In this document: positions 9,920 to 19,954 of the stretch, one piece after another
Numbering within the stretch: position 1 is the first letter of the stretch
Layout of the letters: every line of letters begins with the position of its first letter
Origin: Chara braunii
Taxonomy: Eukaryota; Streptophyta; Charophyceae; Charales; Characeae
Assembly: GCA_003427395.1 (NCBI GenBank)
Contig: BFEA01000185.1
Coordinates: 466,035-488,415 of the forward strand
Length of the DNA: 22,381 nt
Direction of reading: 5' to 3'
Made by a program: the position numbers and the translations under genes
The notes under the pieces: generated by a model
The model's input: only the letters and a program-made list of their open reading frames with translations
Databases searched by the model: none
What the model was told of the DNA's origin: nothing

Positions 9920-10298
9920 CATGACTGGGTCTAGCCTCGATAGGCAAAAAAATAAACAGATACTGCGCGATGCGAAGCCCTACCAAAATGTTTTCAAGAT
10001 TCACATTGTTGTCGATGTCGTCCTCCGCACGTACGCACAAGTCGCAGGCAAGCGTAGCAATCAAGAAACAAAATTCTTTTTAATCCCAGTTTAATCAGAG
10101 ATAAAATTTTGGCCGGCAGCTGCGCCGACTCTACAATCATCAACCAGAAAAGGAATCACGCGCGCCTTAAGTCTGTGCGCCCACACACTTTTTTATTTCT
10201 AGTCATCCATTCAGTCAACGTAAACCACAGACACAGCCGCGCCTCGCGCGGTATACTTCAAATTTTTAAACCAACTTACTTTCTGCCGCTTGCAAAAA
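9920..10298. other. no recognisable gene
   Basis: Unique-looking sequence between the duplicated unit and the hairpin cluster. Short frames on both strands lack recognisable motifs. Confidence 0.4.
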
Positions 10299-10424
10299 CC
10301 AGGGTGGATACCCTTGTAAGGGTATTCACACCGACAACGCCCCCCCCCCCCCGTCTACCCTGGACCTGGCGCAGGGCTCCCACACTTTTTGTGCTCCTAC
10401 CTTTTTGCAAAGTGTGGGAGCCCT
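10299..10424. repeat. cluster of three inverted repeats
   Basis: CCAGGGT (10299-10305) pairs with ACCCTGG (10357-10363). Nested just inside the first arm is ATACCCTT-gt-AAGGGTAT (10308-10325), an 8-bp perfect stem. Immediately to the right, a 16-bp perfect inverted repeat AGGGCTCCCACACTTT (10373-10388) pairs with 10409-10424 across a 20-base loop. A C-run of about 14 bases lies between. The cluster could be the terminal fold of a DNA transposon or a transcribed hairpin. It overlaps the start of the open frame at 10405. Confidence 0.75.
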
Positions 10425-11310
10425 CGTGCTCGACAACGACACACCTGCCAGAGTGGACGAACGGGGTGGCCCCAACCCGTCTCAGATTACACGGCCGTCC
10501 TCAGGGCGGTCTGTGCACGAGCATCTACCACCGCACTTGCAACCGGTGTCGGACACGTCCGACGAGGAGGCGGATGAGAGACGGTCACGAACCGTGCCGC
10601 TGGGGAGTGGATCCACCCAGGAGTGGTCGGCCACGCAGCTCTGTGGGAGCCGCGACGGCGGCTATGGGCAGTCCTACACCGAACTCCTCCAGCAGGGGCT
10701 CTGCGGCGAGGAAGGCGATGGCAGCGTGAATCTGTCGTTCGGCCTGTGTAGCGGGAGGTCGTCGACCGCCTCTCGAACGGTTATCGTTAACCCCCATCCA
10801 GACGAAGACGGCGGTCAGGTGACGACTGTTGAGCAATCATCCAGGCCACCAGCGCCGTTGTGGGAGGCGTCGGGGAACAACAGGGATCCTCCGAGGCAGC
10901 AGTTCCGGTCGGTGTCTGTGTCCAGGGCTGCCTCCGCTCGCCCCCTGTGGATGCAGTCTCCGTCTCCCCTGGTCGCCGGTTTGAGTGCAGGCCGCCGTCG
11001 TGCCGAATGCGGGGAGACGGATCGTGGCATCGCCGACCTTGGTGACGCACGGGACGGGAGGGAGGTGTGGGCAGAACAGTGGATGAGGATGGCGACCGCT
11101 ACCACTGCCGTCCGCTCCGTCTTGCTGAGTGTGTCACGCCCCACCTCCCCGTTCATGTCCATCGCCGACAACTTGTGGAGGTGGACGTCGCGAAGTAAAG
11201 AAGACTCCACGTCTGCAGGGGCGCACAATAGCGATCCCGAGGACTGCCGACAAGACTGCACGGCGTACACGTTGACGACGAAGGTGCGCCTGCGAAGACG
11301 ACAACGGTGA
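10405..11310 (+). CDS. open frame of unknown function (possible exon or transposon-borne protein)
   Basis: About 300 codons stay open in GC-rich sequence. The product would be hydrophilic and disordered-looking, with acidic serine runs (SDTSDEEADE), a segment SYTELLQQGLCGEEGDG, then VNLSFGLCSG, and an arginine-rich end. There is no ATG at the 5' end: the frame is open upstream through the hairpin and C-run, and the first listed codon is TTG. This suggests an exon, a truncated gene or a pseudogene. The long GC-rich composition also makes chance openness likelier, since antisense frames are open too (10815-11441). The YTELL...LSFGL pattern reminds me of repetitive Chara proteins, perhaps transposon accessory proteins with SANT/Myb domains, but no such domain is visible here. 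Function not assigned. Confidence 0.3.
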   Translation: MQSVGALVLDNDTPARVDERGGPNPSQITRPSSGRSVHEHLPPHLQPVSDTSDEEADERRSRTVPLGSGSTQEWSATQLCGSRDGGYGQSYTELLQQGLCGEEGDGSVNLSFGLCSGRSSTASRTVIVNPHPDEDGGQVTTVEQSSRPPAPLWEASGNNRDPPRQQFRSVSVSRAASARPLWMQSPSPLVAGLSAGRRRAECGETDRGIADLGDARDGREVWAEQWMRMATATTAVRSVLLSVSRPTSPFMSIADNLWRWTSRSKEDSTSAGAHNSDPEDCRQDCTAYTLTTKVRLRRRQR

Positions 11311-11823
11311 CGAGAAATGGTGACGGCGGGGCTTGCACCCGAGGACGTATACATGTACGTTATGCGTGGTCGCCGCCACCACGCACCCGAACGCTTCCGC
11401 CGAGGAACGTTGCATCGGTCAACCGCAAGGGACGCCCACACCGTCGTCCACCGCTTGCGGGAATTCGAATTTCAAAATTCGAATCCGGGACTGCGCACCT
11501 TTTTTTCGTCGCCAGTTTTTTTTTCCCGCCGCCGACTTTCGAATTTGCGACGCCCACCCGAGCTGGACCAAGGACGACAGCACATACACAACTTGCTGGA
11601 CCAACCGCCCCCCCCCTGCGTCCGCATATCGAAATACGAAACTGACCGCGGGAGCACCTGAGGAATCGTCCTTGGGGAATTTTTCCGAGGATGAGTGGAA
11701 CGGACGCGCGATTTTCCTCGGGCGACGATGGGAAAATTTCCTCGGGCCCCGAGGACGGCCCGAGGAGTGTCGAACGAGCCCCATAGTATTTGGATTATTT
11801 AGAGTACAAAAGAGTGTTAGAAG
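11311..11823. other. GC-rich non-coding stretch with small palindromes
   Basis: Contains ATTCGAATTT-ca-AAATTCGAAT (11463-11484), a 10-bp perfect stem, and CCTCGGG-c-CCCGAGG (11740-11754), plus repeated ttcctcggg words at 11714-11754. No gene is recognised. It forms the left flank of the LINE insertion. Confidence 0.5.
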
Positions 11824-11837
11824 TATAAGCCATTTCT
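11824..11837. repeat. target-site duplication of the LINE, 3' side
   Basis: tataagccatttct here is repeated exactly at 19955-19968. With one mismatch the match extends to 22 bp (11824-11845 and 19955-19976). It abuts the T-rich tract that is the LINE's A-tail on the minus strand. Confidence 0.85.
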
Positions 11838-11860
11838 TTTTTCTCTTTTTTTCTTTTTTT
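11838..11860 (-). other. LINE A-rich tail
   Basis: Read on the minus strand this is three A-runs broken by G or GAG, immediately before the target-site duplication. If the longer 22-bp duplication is correct, the tail proper is only 11846-11860. Confidence 0.75.
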
Positions 11861-12252
11861 AAAGGAAGGATAGTTGAATTTCCAATCGAAAAAGGAGGCC
11901 GGGAAAACCTCCACATGACAACCCGGAGGAAAAAACTGGGGCCATTACCCAACTTTGGTTAGCTGGAAACCGGGTCCAGCATCCCCTCAACCTATCCTCC
12001 TTGTAAAACAAAATGAAAGATGGACTAAAAAAACAGGACAACAGAAAAAGCAGGAAACTGAACAACTAAAACTAATCTACAGTAGAGGAAAATCAATCAA
12101 CACCAAAAGGTCCCCTAACATGACTGGGAGCCTTACCCAGCTTCGCTTTAAAGATATTACAGAAACAACTCAAATTAGCTAACAGGCTCAACCACAGGTA
12201 CCCTGACAGGCCTGCTAGTCAGCAAAAGTAAACTAAAAAGCAATGAACGGGC
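11861..12252 (-). other. LINE 3' untranslated region
   Basis: About 390 bp between the ORF2 stop (12253-12255, TAG) and the A-rich tail, with no open frame of note. I see no secondary structure strong enough to propose as an RT recognition stem. Confidence 0.7.
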
Positions 12253-12674
12253 CTACAGCGGCCCCGGAGACAGCCAAGAAGTGACTTCCGGGCGCCCCCT
12301 CTCGTCCTGCATGACCAGTCTTCCCTTATGACCCCAAGTCCTCCAGAAACACTTCGAGCCAGATCGGGAAGAGTCGGCCTTCACTTTTCTAAACCAATCC
12401 GCCCATATGCATTGCCTGAGTTGAGACTTGATTCGAGATTTCAGAACTTCGTAAGGAATCTGTTCCTGCTGGAAGACATGGCTGTTTCTTTCCTCCCAGA
12501 TGGCAGACATTAACACCGCCCTGAAAACTTGGGCCAAATAAGTGTCAGTAGCCCCTTCCTTGACAAAACTAACAGGAATTCCATCCAAAATGTAGTCGTC
12601 TGTCCAATCCATGTTTGAGAGTTGGAGGTCTGCCCAGTGCCTTCGCCACCAGGACCAGATTCGTTTAGAAAAGG

Positions 12675-12735
12675 GGCAGTCCAACCATAGATGGCGGGTG
12701 GTCTCCCACGCCCACTTACATCGGGAACAGCTAAG
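12675..12735 (-). other. zf-RVT-like zinc finger of LINE ORF2
   Basis: The motif is CSRCKWAWETTRHLWLDC, followed by PFSKRIWSWW. Cys-x2-Cys, a WETTRHLW segment and a final Cys match the zinc finger found C-terminal to the RT of many plant L1 elements. This part of ORF2 (12253-13350) is free of stops. Confidence 0.8.
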
Positions 12736-14877
12736 CGGAACATCCATACCTCTGCCCGCTAGGAAGACTGCAGACGGCACCACAAGGTGCGATTGGGACC
12801 ATAACAGACTGGCCAGACGCAGCGAAGGAAGATTTTGCAGCGATTTCCACAGTGCTATATACTCTTCTTCCGAATAGTTCTTCAGAGCCTGATTTGCTCT
12901 GGCCTTCCTTACTGCATCGAAAGGTTTGCGCTTTGAGTGCTGCCTGATGATCCTGACCCCCCATTTGGGGGTATAGCGGATCAGCTGCAGGTTAATCGTA
13001 CCCTGAACAGATTTCACCGTCCAGCTCCATCGAAGGGGGTGCAGTTTTATTTTTGAGGCCGGCCTTCCTGACATGCATAACCGCGGTCGGGCTACATTAT
13101 GCAAGTCCAAGTTTTCATCCACAACGCATTGAACAAGCTCAGGCACTGGGAACAAGGTGCCTTCGTTCTCGAACCTTAGTGGAGTGGAGTCTTCCCATGA
13201 CGGTTCCTGTGTCCAGAGCTGAAATACGCGTTCGCCGGATTCCTCACATTTCAAAAATCTACAGACTCTAGTATCTTGAGGACAGTTCTTAAAAAGATAC
13301 CAACATCCTTCATGCAGCAGCTCATTCTGGTGAAGTAAAGTCTTCCGATGCTACGGTATGGCCTCAATCAACGCCAATAGTCTCTCGTGCATCAAACGCA
13401 AGTGAGGGTGTTTTCTTCTTAGTTCTTCTACAGAGATCCAGTCCGAATTATCGGGCTTCCTGATATCCCGCACCCGGAAGATGCCCCTCTCCATCCAGCA
13501 TCTTTCAAAAAGACCTCGCCCTTCTGCTGCAGAGAAGGGCAAGCCGTTCAAATCCACGATATGCTGATTGTCGAAAAGACACTCATTCAGTACCTCTGTA
13601 AGCGTCTGAGGCTCAGAATAGTAAGTTGGCTTGACCTGTCTCCATGCCCGTAAGACCGAACTCCAAAAGATGGATTTTGGTCGTCTGTTCACGAAGGCCT
13701 CACTTAAGAAGCAAGACCACACATCAGAATGATCGGACAGATTTCATTCTTTACCCAAAATGTATTCTCCTAGCTGTACCCATAGCCTGTCTTGAGGACC
13801 AGTGGCCGCCTTGATGGACCATTTTGCTAAAGTAGCCAGATTCTGCAATTTGGGATCGAGTAGTCCCAGTCCCCCTTCCTTCCTCGGGAAAGCAATCACG
13901 TCCCAGGCTACGTTGTTAAGACAACCCTGATCCTCATTTGCCTCAGGTTTCCAGATCAGTTTCCTGGCTCTAGCCCTAACACGGGCATGAGCTGCATCAT
14001 TCAAGAGGTGACCAGACAAGACGTACCACAAAACAGAGAAGGCTGAAGCAGAAATCAAGAGGGCACGACCAAACAGGCAGTGTAGGAGGGGTTTATTTCA
14101 ACTGGCAATTCGGGACACCACTTTCTGCTCCAATAAATGATCCTGCGCCTCTGCGCAGTCAGCCATTGAGACATGGACGCCCAAGAAGCGCTCTGACTAA
14201 TTATCTGGGACTCTTCTCATCCCCCAGTCCACGCACAAGTGATGGGCAGAGGGCAAGAGAAAGACAGATTTGGACCAGTTAATAGAAGCCTCGGAAAGAG
14301 AACAATAGGAATTAAGGACTTGAGAGACCTGATGGAAAACTTGCGGGGAATTCTCCGCGCAGATAGTGAGATCATCAGCAATCGCACCTACTTTCCATTC
14401 AACACCAGCTTTGATCTTTAAACCCGAGATTTGTGGATTAAATCTAGTGTTATCAAGTAGGATCTCAAGGTGGATAACGAAAAGTAGTGGAGCCAATGGA
14501 CAGCCCTGACGTAAGGACCTCGTCAGTTTGAATGAGTCAGAGCGGTAACCGTTGATCATCACAGAGGTTGTCGCTTGGGAGTAGATACTGCGCACCCACT
14601 TGCAGATATTATTACCAAAATTCGTGTGTTTCAGAGTCGTTAAGACAAAGGACCAACCAACTTTATCATACGTCTTCTCCATGTCCAGGAGAAAGATGGC
14701 TACGTCTCTATTTTCTCTGGCAATCACCTCCGCTGCCTGCAGTGTGGTAATAATATTCTCATGAATAGAACGCCTCTTAACAAAGGCGCCTTGTTCGTGT
14801 CCGGTTAGTTGTGGTAAATGAGCAGCAATTCTCAGCGCTAAAGCTTTAGCTAACAACTTGTAGGAGGCGTTTAACAA

Positions 14878-15587
14878 CAACGGAAAAATTTCCTAGAATT
14901 AAATAACCATTCTATAGTAAAATTACAATCTAAATTTCAAATTTTCATTCCATCTTAAAAAATGTCATTCCAATTTTAAAAATTTTCATCTTATTTGCAA
15001 ACTTTCATTCCAAGAATAGGGTATTCCTTCTTATTTGGACTGCATGCTAGAGATGGAATGGAAGTCTGGATGAGTTCATGAAATATTTTAATTGGGCTGT
15101 TATTCTAAGTAAGGATTTTTAATCATAAATAGGTTAATCCAATCTAAATTAGAAGATATTTGTTGTAGTAGAATGAAAATTTAATTAAAACATTTCATAA
15201 ACTCGTGCAGACTTTCATTCCATCTTGAACACATAGATGTAGTTGGAAGGGAAAACTCATATTTAGACGGGAACTTATTAAACAAAACTGGAAATTCTAG
15301 AATTGGACGAACATTGGAATGATAATTTATAAATATGAAGGATTTTTTTTTTATAGAATGTTTTTTCAACTTTCATTTCTCGTGGGAATTTTTCTNAGAC
15401 TTTCATTCCATCTTAAACGAATAGATGTAGTTCGAAGGGAAAACTCATATTTAGACGAGAACTTATCAAATAAAACTGAAAAGTTTAAAATTGGACGAAC
15501 ATTGGAATGATAATTTATAAATATGAAGGATTTTTTTTTTATNGAATGTTTTTTCAACTTTCATTTCTCGTGGGAATTTTTCTGTTG
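14878..15587 (-). mobile_element. MITE copy B (710 bp) inserted in the LINE RT domain
   Basis: Same element as 3877-4396, in the opposite orientation. The left end is CAACGGAAAAATTTCC; the right end read on the minus strand is CAACAGAAAAATTCCC. AA flanks it on both sides (14876-14877 and 15588-15589). Removing the element and one AA joins the codons for RPIS directly to LLNASYK in frame, as expected for this conserved RT block, which supports the 2-bp duplication. Length exceeds copy A by 190 bp because of an internal 188-bp tandem duplication. It has no coding capacity of its own. Confidence 0.88.
15209..15583. repeat. 187/188-bp tandem duplication inside MITE copy B, with two N bases
   Basis: Unit 1 is 15209-15395 and unit 2 is 15397-15583, with an N at 15396 exactly at the junction. 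A second N at 15543 corresponds to an A (15355) in unit 1. The units differ at several positions, so this is not a simple read-through error. Each unit ends with the terminal sequence ggaatttttct, so the element has two copies of its right end. Confidence 0.88.
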
Positions 15588-17216
15588 AAAGAGATAGGGC
15601 GCCAGTTGCGTATATCTTTCTTGGACCCTTTTTTGTACAGTAAAGAAATAACTCCTTCTAGCATACCCGGGGGGAGAGCCTCGCCCAAAAGGACATTATT
15701 AAATAGATCAGTAAGAACGGGGCCCAGTGTGTCCCACAAGGCCAAAATGAGCTCAATGGGGAGGCCATCTGGACCCGGGGCTTTGCCTGCCGCCATAGCC
15801 TGAGCAACAACCATTAGTTCTTCTGTCGAAAGAGGGCGGTCCAAATTGAGGGAAATGTGAAGTGGGGCTCTTTTTTCTGAATATTTCCAGAAGTCTGAAA
15901 AGTTACGCAAGTCTGTGTCAGGCTGATTGAAAGGGCGACGTGTGGTAAGTATATCACTGAAGTTCTCCTTAGCGTATTCACACATTTGCAGGGCACTCTC
16001 AGCCGGCGGTGCAGTGAGTGAGAAGGGATGATCCAACTGCTTCATTAACGGTCTAGAGTGGGCCTTCAACAAAGATTGAAAGGTATCCTTAGTCATGCGA
16101 TCGTAGTGGATCATACCCTTAATTCTTAGTCAGTCCTTTCGTTGTTCTTCTAGTTTGAACTCATGCTGCTCGAGAGTGACCAAGGCCTCCTGTCTCTTTA
16201 GGTACCAATACAGGTCTGAGACCGTGTTAGTTCCCAGCTTCTGTTCCGCACATGAAATGGTAGCCCTCAAATCCTGAAGGGCTTTGTGTGCCTTTCTGCT
16301 TTTCATTCGTGAATAAAAACTGCAGGCTTCCTGAAGCGCAGCCATTAAACCATCGTACCATAATTGGGGAGAGGCACACAATGTACGGGTTTTATTCCAG
16401 TTTTGGTTGATTTGGTTCAGCCATTGGATCAGAGCCTCATCCTTGAGATGAGACACATTTAGCCTGAAATAGCCGGGGCCTCTGTCAGGATCTCCCCCCA
16501 GCTGTAAGTCAAAAATTACGGGGGAGTGGTCCGAAAGTGGAGAGACTCCTACTCGGGCCTCCAAACAGTTCGACCAAGGAAGGCCTTTCACGAGAGCAAA
16601 AGCCAAGCGTCCAGCCAACATCGCCCCCTGTGCGGACCCAAACCACGAGAAGCCATGGGTGTCCGGATTCAACTGTCTATATGCATCTGTTAATCCGAAA
16701 GAATGTATGAATTCGTGTAGTAGCAAGGCGTCCTTCCACACTGGTTGAACCACAGGTGAGTCCAGACCCGGAACTAAAACTGTGTTCCAGTCTGCAGCCA
16801 AAATAAGATTGTCTGAGTCTGGAATTATTTCTGGAAGATCTGCGATAAATCAGGCTCGAGCATTAAACTCCCCAGGTAGGTATAACGACATAATGACCCA
16901 AGGTACCGAGTCAATTTCCACTTTGACCCAGCACCAGCGCCCAAAAGCATCCGTCAGCGAATCAATAACGTCAATTAAGAGGTCTGGTCGAAACAGGATG
17001 GCGGTTCCACCCTTGGAGCCCACTGCGGGGGCCCACAATTGAAACCCTGACCACCACTGCAGCATTTCCCTAATTTTGCCATCGTTCAATTTGGTTTCTT
17101 GAAGACAGAGGATTTTGACTCCATTTTCGAACATCCAGCTACGTAGCCTATTGCGTTTATTTCTGTTTGCAGTATCTCCTAAGCCCCTGACATTCTAGGT
17201 GGCGAAGGAGAGCCTA

Positions 17217-17224
17217 CTACGCAT
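17217..17224 (-). promoter_or_regulatory. ORF1 stop / ORF2 start overlap
   Basis: The eight bases ATGCGTAG contain the ORF2 ATG and end with the ORF1 TAG, in different frames. A short overlap of this sort is compatible with ORF2 being translated by reinitiation after ORF1 termination. The arrangement is seen; the mechanism is inference. It also fixes the correct final frame of ORF1. Confidence 0.7.
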
Positions 17225-19302
17225 TGACCCCAGGCTGTCCGGCTACTGGCTGGATCCGGTCTGAATTGCCCTGCTGTAAGGACGATTTACGGCGCCTCAT
17301 GGGTTTCTCCTCAGTGTTAGGCTGGGGAGTAGACCAACTGGCCCGCAGAACGGTGTTCAAGGTTGACGAAAGAATTATATTCCTGTTGGACGACTGAGTT
17401 AAGTATGCAGCCGCAGAGCGGGCCGTCAGACCATCCACCAGACTGATCTCCCTTAAAATGGGGTTCTTTGGATCCGACAACTGAGCAATCTGCAGGTAGG
17501 ACGCACCCAGCTCCTTTAGTTGATCTTTGTTCAACGGCCGGGCGTCCAGAAATGCATAGAAGAGAGCAAGTTTCTTCCCATGGTTTGAGATCAGATGTCG
17601 AGTTAGCTTAATCCCGCGAATCAACCTGCTCCTGAACTTATTCTGAACTTGTTGTGACAGAGCTCTCCGAAGGATCTTCCGAAGGGCTCGAGACCGGAAG
17701 GAACTTCCTTTTCTGTTGGTCCTCAAAGGTCAGAGCCAACGGGCCCTGAGCCGAGGGGACACAGAAAATGGAGACAACGTGCTTTGTAGCCGTTTCCCCT
17801 TTACTCAAGGTAGGGGCAGTAGGAACCGTAGCCAACGTAAGTGATTGCGACTTTGAAGTGGGGACTTCCTCAGGCTCCTGAGATTCGGGACGTTCTGCGT
17901 CCGAACCATCAGAAGAATTTCGCCGAGCAGCCGGATGAGGCTCTTGGGCCGAGTCAATTCTGGCCTTTTTCGACGACTTCTGCGATCTGACTCTACCAGA
18001 CAGCTTAGGCTGTTCCTTGACCACAGCGAGAGCCAGAGCATCGGAGTCTTCCACGACGAGATCCATCGAGTCTTCATTATCCCTGTTCTTGTTTAAATCG
18101 GGGCTGCCTTGCAACTCCAACTCTTTCTCAAATTCGACCTGGAAGGATCCAGATCTGTCCGCTCGACGCAGACCTGCAAGCGTGGAGTGTGCCATAGCTT
18201 CCTCATGTGCGAATTGGGACGAGGGGTCTTTTGAAGCCCCTACCGGCTTCCACACTTGACCTAGGTTCGAAAATGTGTCAAACAGCTTGTTAGTGAAAGA
18301 CGATGTGTAGGAGGAAATTGGGGGGGGGGGGGATACCTCCCCTACTCCCCCCTTTTGGCCCCCGGCTGCCAGAGGCTTTCCCTGGGCGAGCCGGGGGGGG
18401 TGCACGTTTCTGCCTGGGTCGTCTTCGCAACAGCAACTGGTCAACATCTGGGTCTTGCTGTTGAGTGTGCGGACCTGAACGCTTCAGATTGGTGCATTCG
18501 TCATCTGAGTGGAACCACCATCTACAGTGAGAACACCATGGGGTAGTAGGACAGACTACGTCTACCATAACCGACTCGTCTTCCGACAAACCAATTGTCA
18601 GGGACTGGTGGTAGGAATAACGTGCCTGCGATTCCAAGTCAAAACGAACGTTTGCAATTGAAGGCTCGGACTTATCCGGTTGATAATCGTGAATTTTCAA
18701 GATTTTACCCATCGTTTTCTCAACCTGAAAGCTCAGGTGGAAAATGGCACTCACCGGCACATTGAGGCAGCGAATCCAGAAAAACTTATATTTCAACGTT
18801 TCTCTCAGATCAGCCATGTCATTCGGGGGGAGGTATGAACGAAATTCTACTCTATAGGAAGAATCCCCAAAATCAATTCTGTCTGAGCCTACCTCCTTCA
18901 TCCAATCAGCAAGGGCTTTAGATCCAGTGATGTAGGTTGCCAGATTTTTTCCCTCGTGAATAAAACACCCCTTCTTATGTGTTTCTGGAATAATACCTGC
19001 CTTGGTCCATGCCGATTCATAGACACGAACCAGCTGCTTCTTGGTGGGGATGGAGGTAACATCATCGCTATCATACATCAATACCACTGCCGCTCGTATA
19101 ACCATTCGTCCTGGATGGCTTTGATCTGTGGGTCTAGATACAGGTGAGAATGATGTGGGCCGATATCCACATCGCCATGGTGTAGCCCTTCGGGCAGTTT
19201 CCCTTCGAGGTAACACGCTTCCAACTGTTGACGAACCTGTTCTCGAAGAGCCGGGTCAACAGCAGGAGGGCCAGGGGAGAAATCCTCTCCCCCCTCCATC
19301 AC
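17217..19302 (-). pseudogene. LINE ORF1: nucleic-acid-binding protein, frameshifted
   Basis: The frame starts at 19302 (MMEGGEDFSPG) and reads in three phase changes to the stop at 17217-17219. Shift one is near 19090-19110 (DEWLYE to AAVVLMYDSDD). Shift two is at or near a run of 13 G (18320-18332), in a proline/glycine-rich stretch. Shift three is near 17700. The middle part has an RRM-like segment (KFFWIRCLNVPVSAIFHLSF) and one CCHC zinc knuckle, CSHCRWWFHSDDEC (C-x2-C-x4-H-x4-C), near 18500-18535. The C-terminal third is charged and serine-rich. Plant L1 ORF1 proteins bind the element RNA in a particle with the ORF2 protein. The G-run shift could be a sequencing error; the other two are less easily explained that way. 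Confidence 0.85.
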
Positions 19303-19954
19303 AAGTGAAGCGTGACAGGGGGTACCAATAAAATAGACGTTAAAAAACTACTGCCTGTCTGTTAATTAAAAAAATCCAAAATCCCAATCATAACCACCGC
19401 AGCTAGATACAGTCAGCACCGAATAGGAAGACCAGGTCTTGTAAGAAGAGAAAAGCAGAGAAGGTTAGCATCCGAGGCACCAATTGAAGGAACAAGTGTT
19501 AGAGCCCGTGGTACCCTGGGGGAAGAAAAGTTACCGCCAATCGATGAACAAAAGCGAAGGCTGCTTCTTAGGCTTACCCCATCCGGGCTAAGCCATACAT
19601 GGAAGAAGGTCCGGAGAACGCTGAAGTGCCGTCTCCAAGCTTGAAAGCGTAAACTCAAGGAACTCCTTGTAGTACGTAACCACAGAAACGAGCACGGGGT
19701 GAGAGCGCAGAAGGAGAGTGCGGGCCGCCCAGCCGCATGGTCCTCGCAAGTGGACGCATCACCTACACGGCGATGTGGGCGCCTCCACGAAGGAAATCAA
19801 AGCTGAAACGCGGAGCGGTCGGCAAAATCCCGGGTCATATGCGTGGAAGGAAAAGGGCGGAGCGCTAACTAGGGTTAGCGTCCCGCCACGCGAAAATAGC
19901 GCAGAATTAGCCGCCGCCGCCTCTCCCCCCCCTTTCTCTCTAGAGCAATATCAA
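19303..19954 (-). other. LINE 5' untranslated region / internal promoter region
   Basis: About 650 bp from the upstream target-site duplication to the ORF1 start. The first 100 bp on the minus strand contain a purine/G-run and GGC repeats (19910-19945). L1 elements carry an internal promoter in this position, but no specific element can be named here. Confidence 0.6.

Larger units (their letters stand above)
12253..17224 (-). pseudogene. LINE ORF2: endonuclease-reverse transcriptase, disrupted
   Basis: ORF2 starts at ATG 17224-17222, overlapping the ORF1 stop. Domains in order are an AP-type endonuclease (NVRGLG, about 17194; LCLQETKL, about 17100; AADWN, about 16800; SDHSPV, about 16530) and a linker with W-L-R. 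Then comes the RT: NWRPIS just before the MITE, and after it ASYKLLAKAL, GAFVKRRSIHEN, motif A FLLDMEKTYD near 14685, LRQGCPLAPLLF, and IADD at 14371-14382. A zf-RVT-type finger (C-x2-C-x8-H-x4-C) lies near 12675-12735. Without the MITE and its 2-bp duplication the frame is 1,420 codons with no net frameshift. Seven in-frame stops break it: 17195-17197 TAG, 16850-16852 TGA, 16130-16132 TGA, 14197-14199 TAG, 14098-14100 TGA, 13744-13746 TGA and 13351-13353 TAG. The endonuclease segment reads GRLAFALV, where related proteins have D before FALV (codon 16601-16603). No RNase H domain is seen. Confidence 0.93.
11838..19954 (-). mobile_element. L1-like LINE retrotransposon, nearly full length, disabled
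   Basis: On the minus strand the element runs from a GC-rich 5' UTR (about 650 bp, 19954-19303) through ORF1 (19302-17217), ORF2 (17224-12253) and a 3' UTR of about 390 bp to an A-rich tail (11838-11860, A-runs interrupted by G). Exact 14-bp target-site duplications flank it, so the ends are well supported and the copy is not 5'-truncated. Minus the inserted MITE it is about 7.4 kb. ORF1 is frameshifted, ORF2 carries stops and a MITE, and an endonuclease catalytic residue appears changed, so it cannot move by itself. L1-type elements copy by target-primed reverse transcription, using their own endonuclease and RT. Confidence 0.92.

Noticed and set aside
12253-17224. Reassigned or suppressed stop codons (TGA read as Trp) in LINE ORF2
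   Set aside because: The same frame uses TGG for Trp many times (for example AADWN), and TAG stops are present too. C-to-T decay is simpler.
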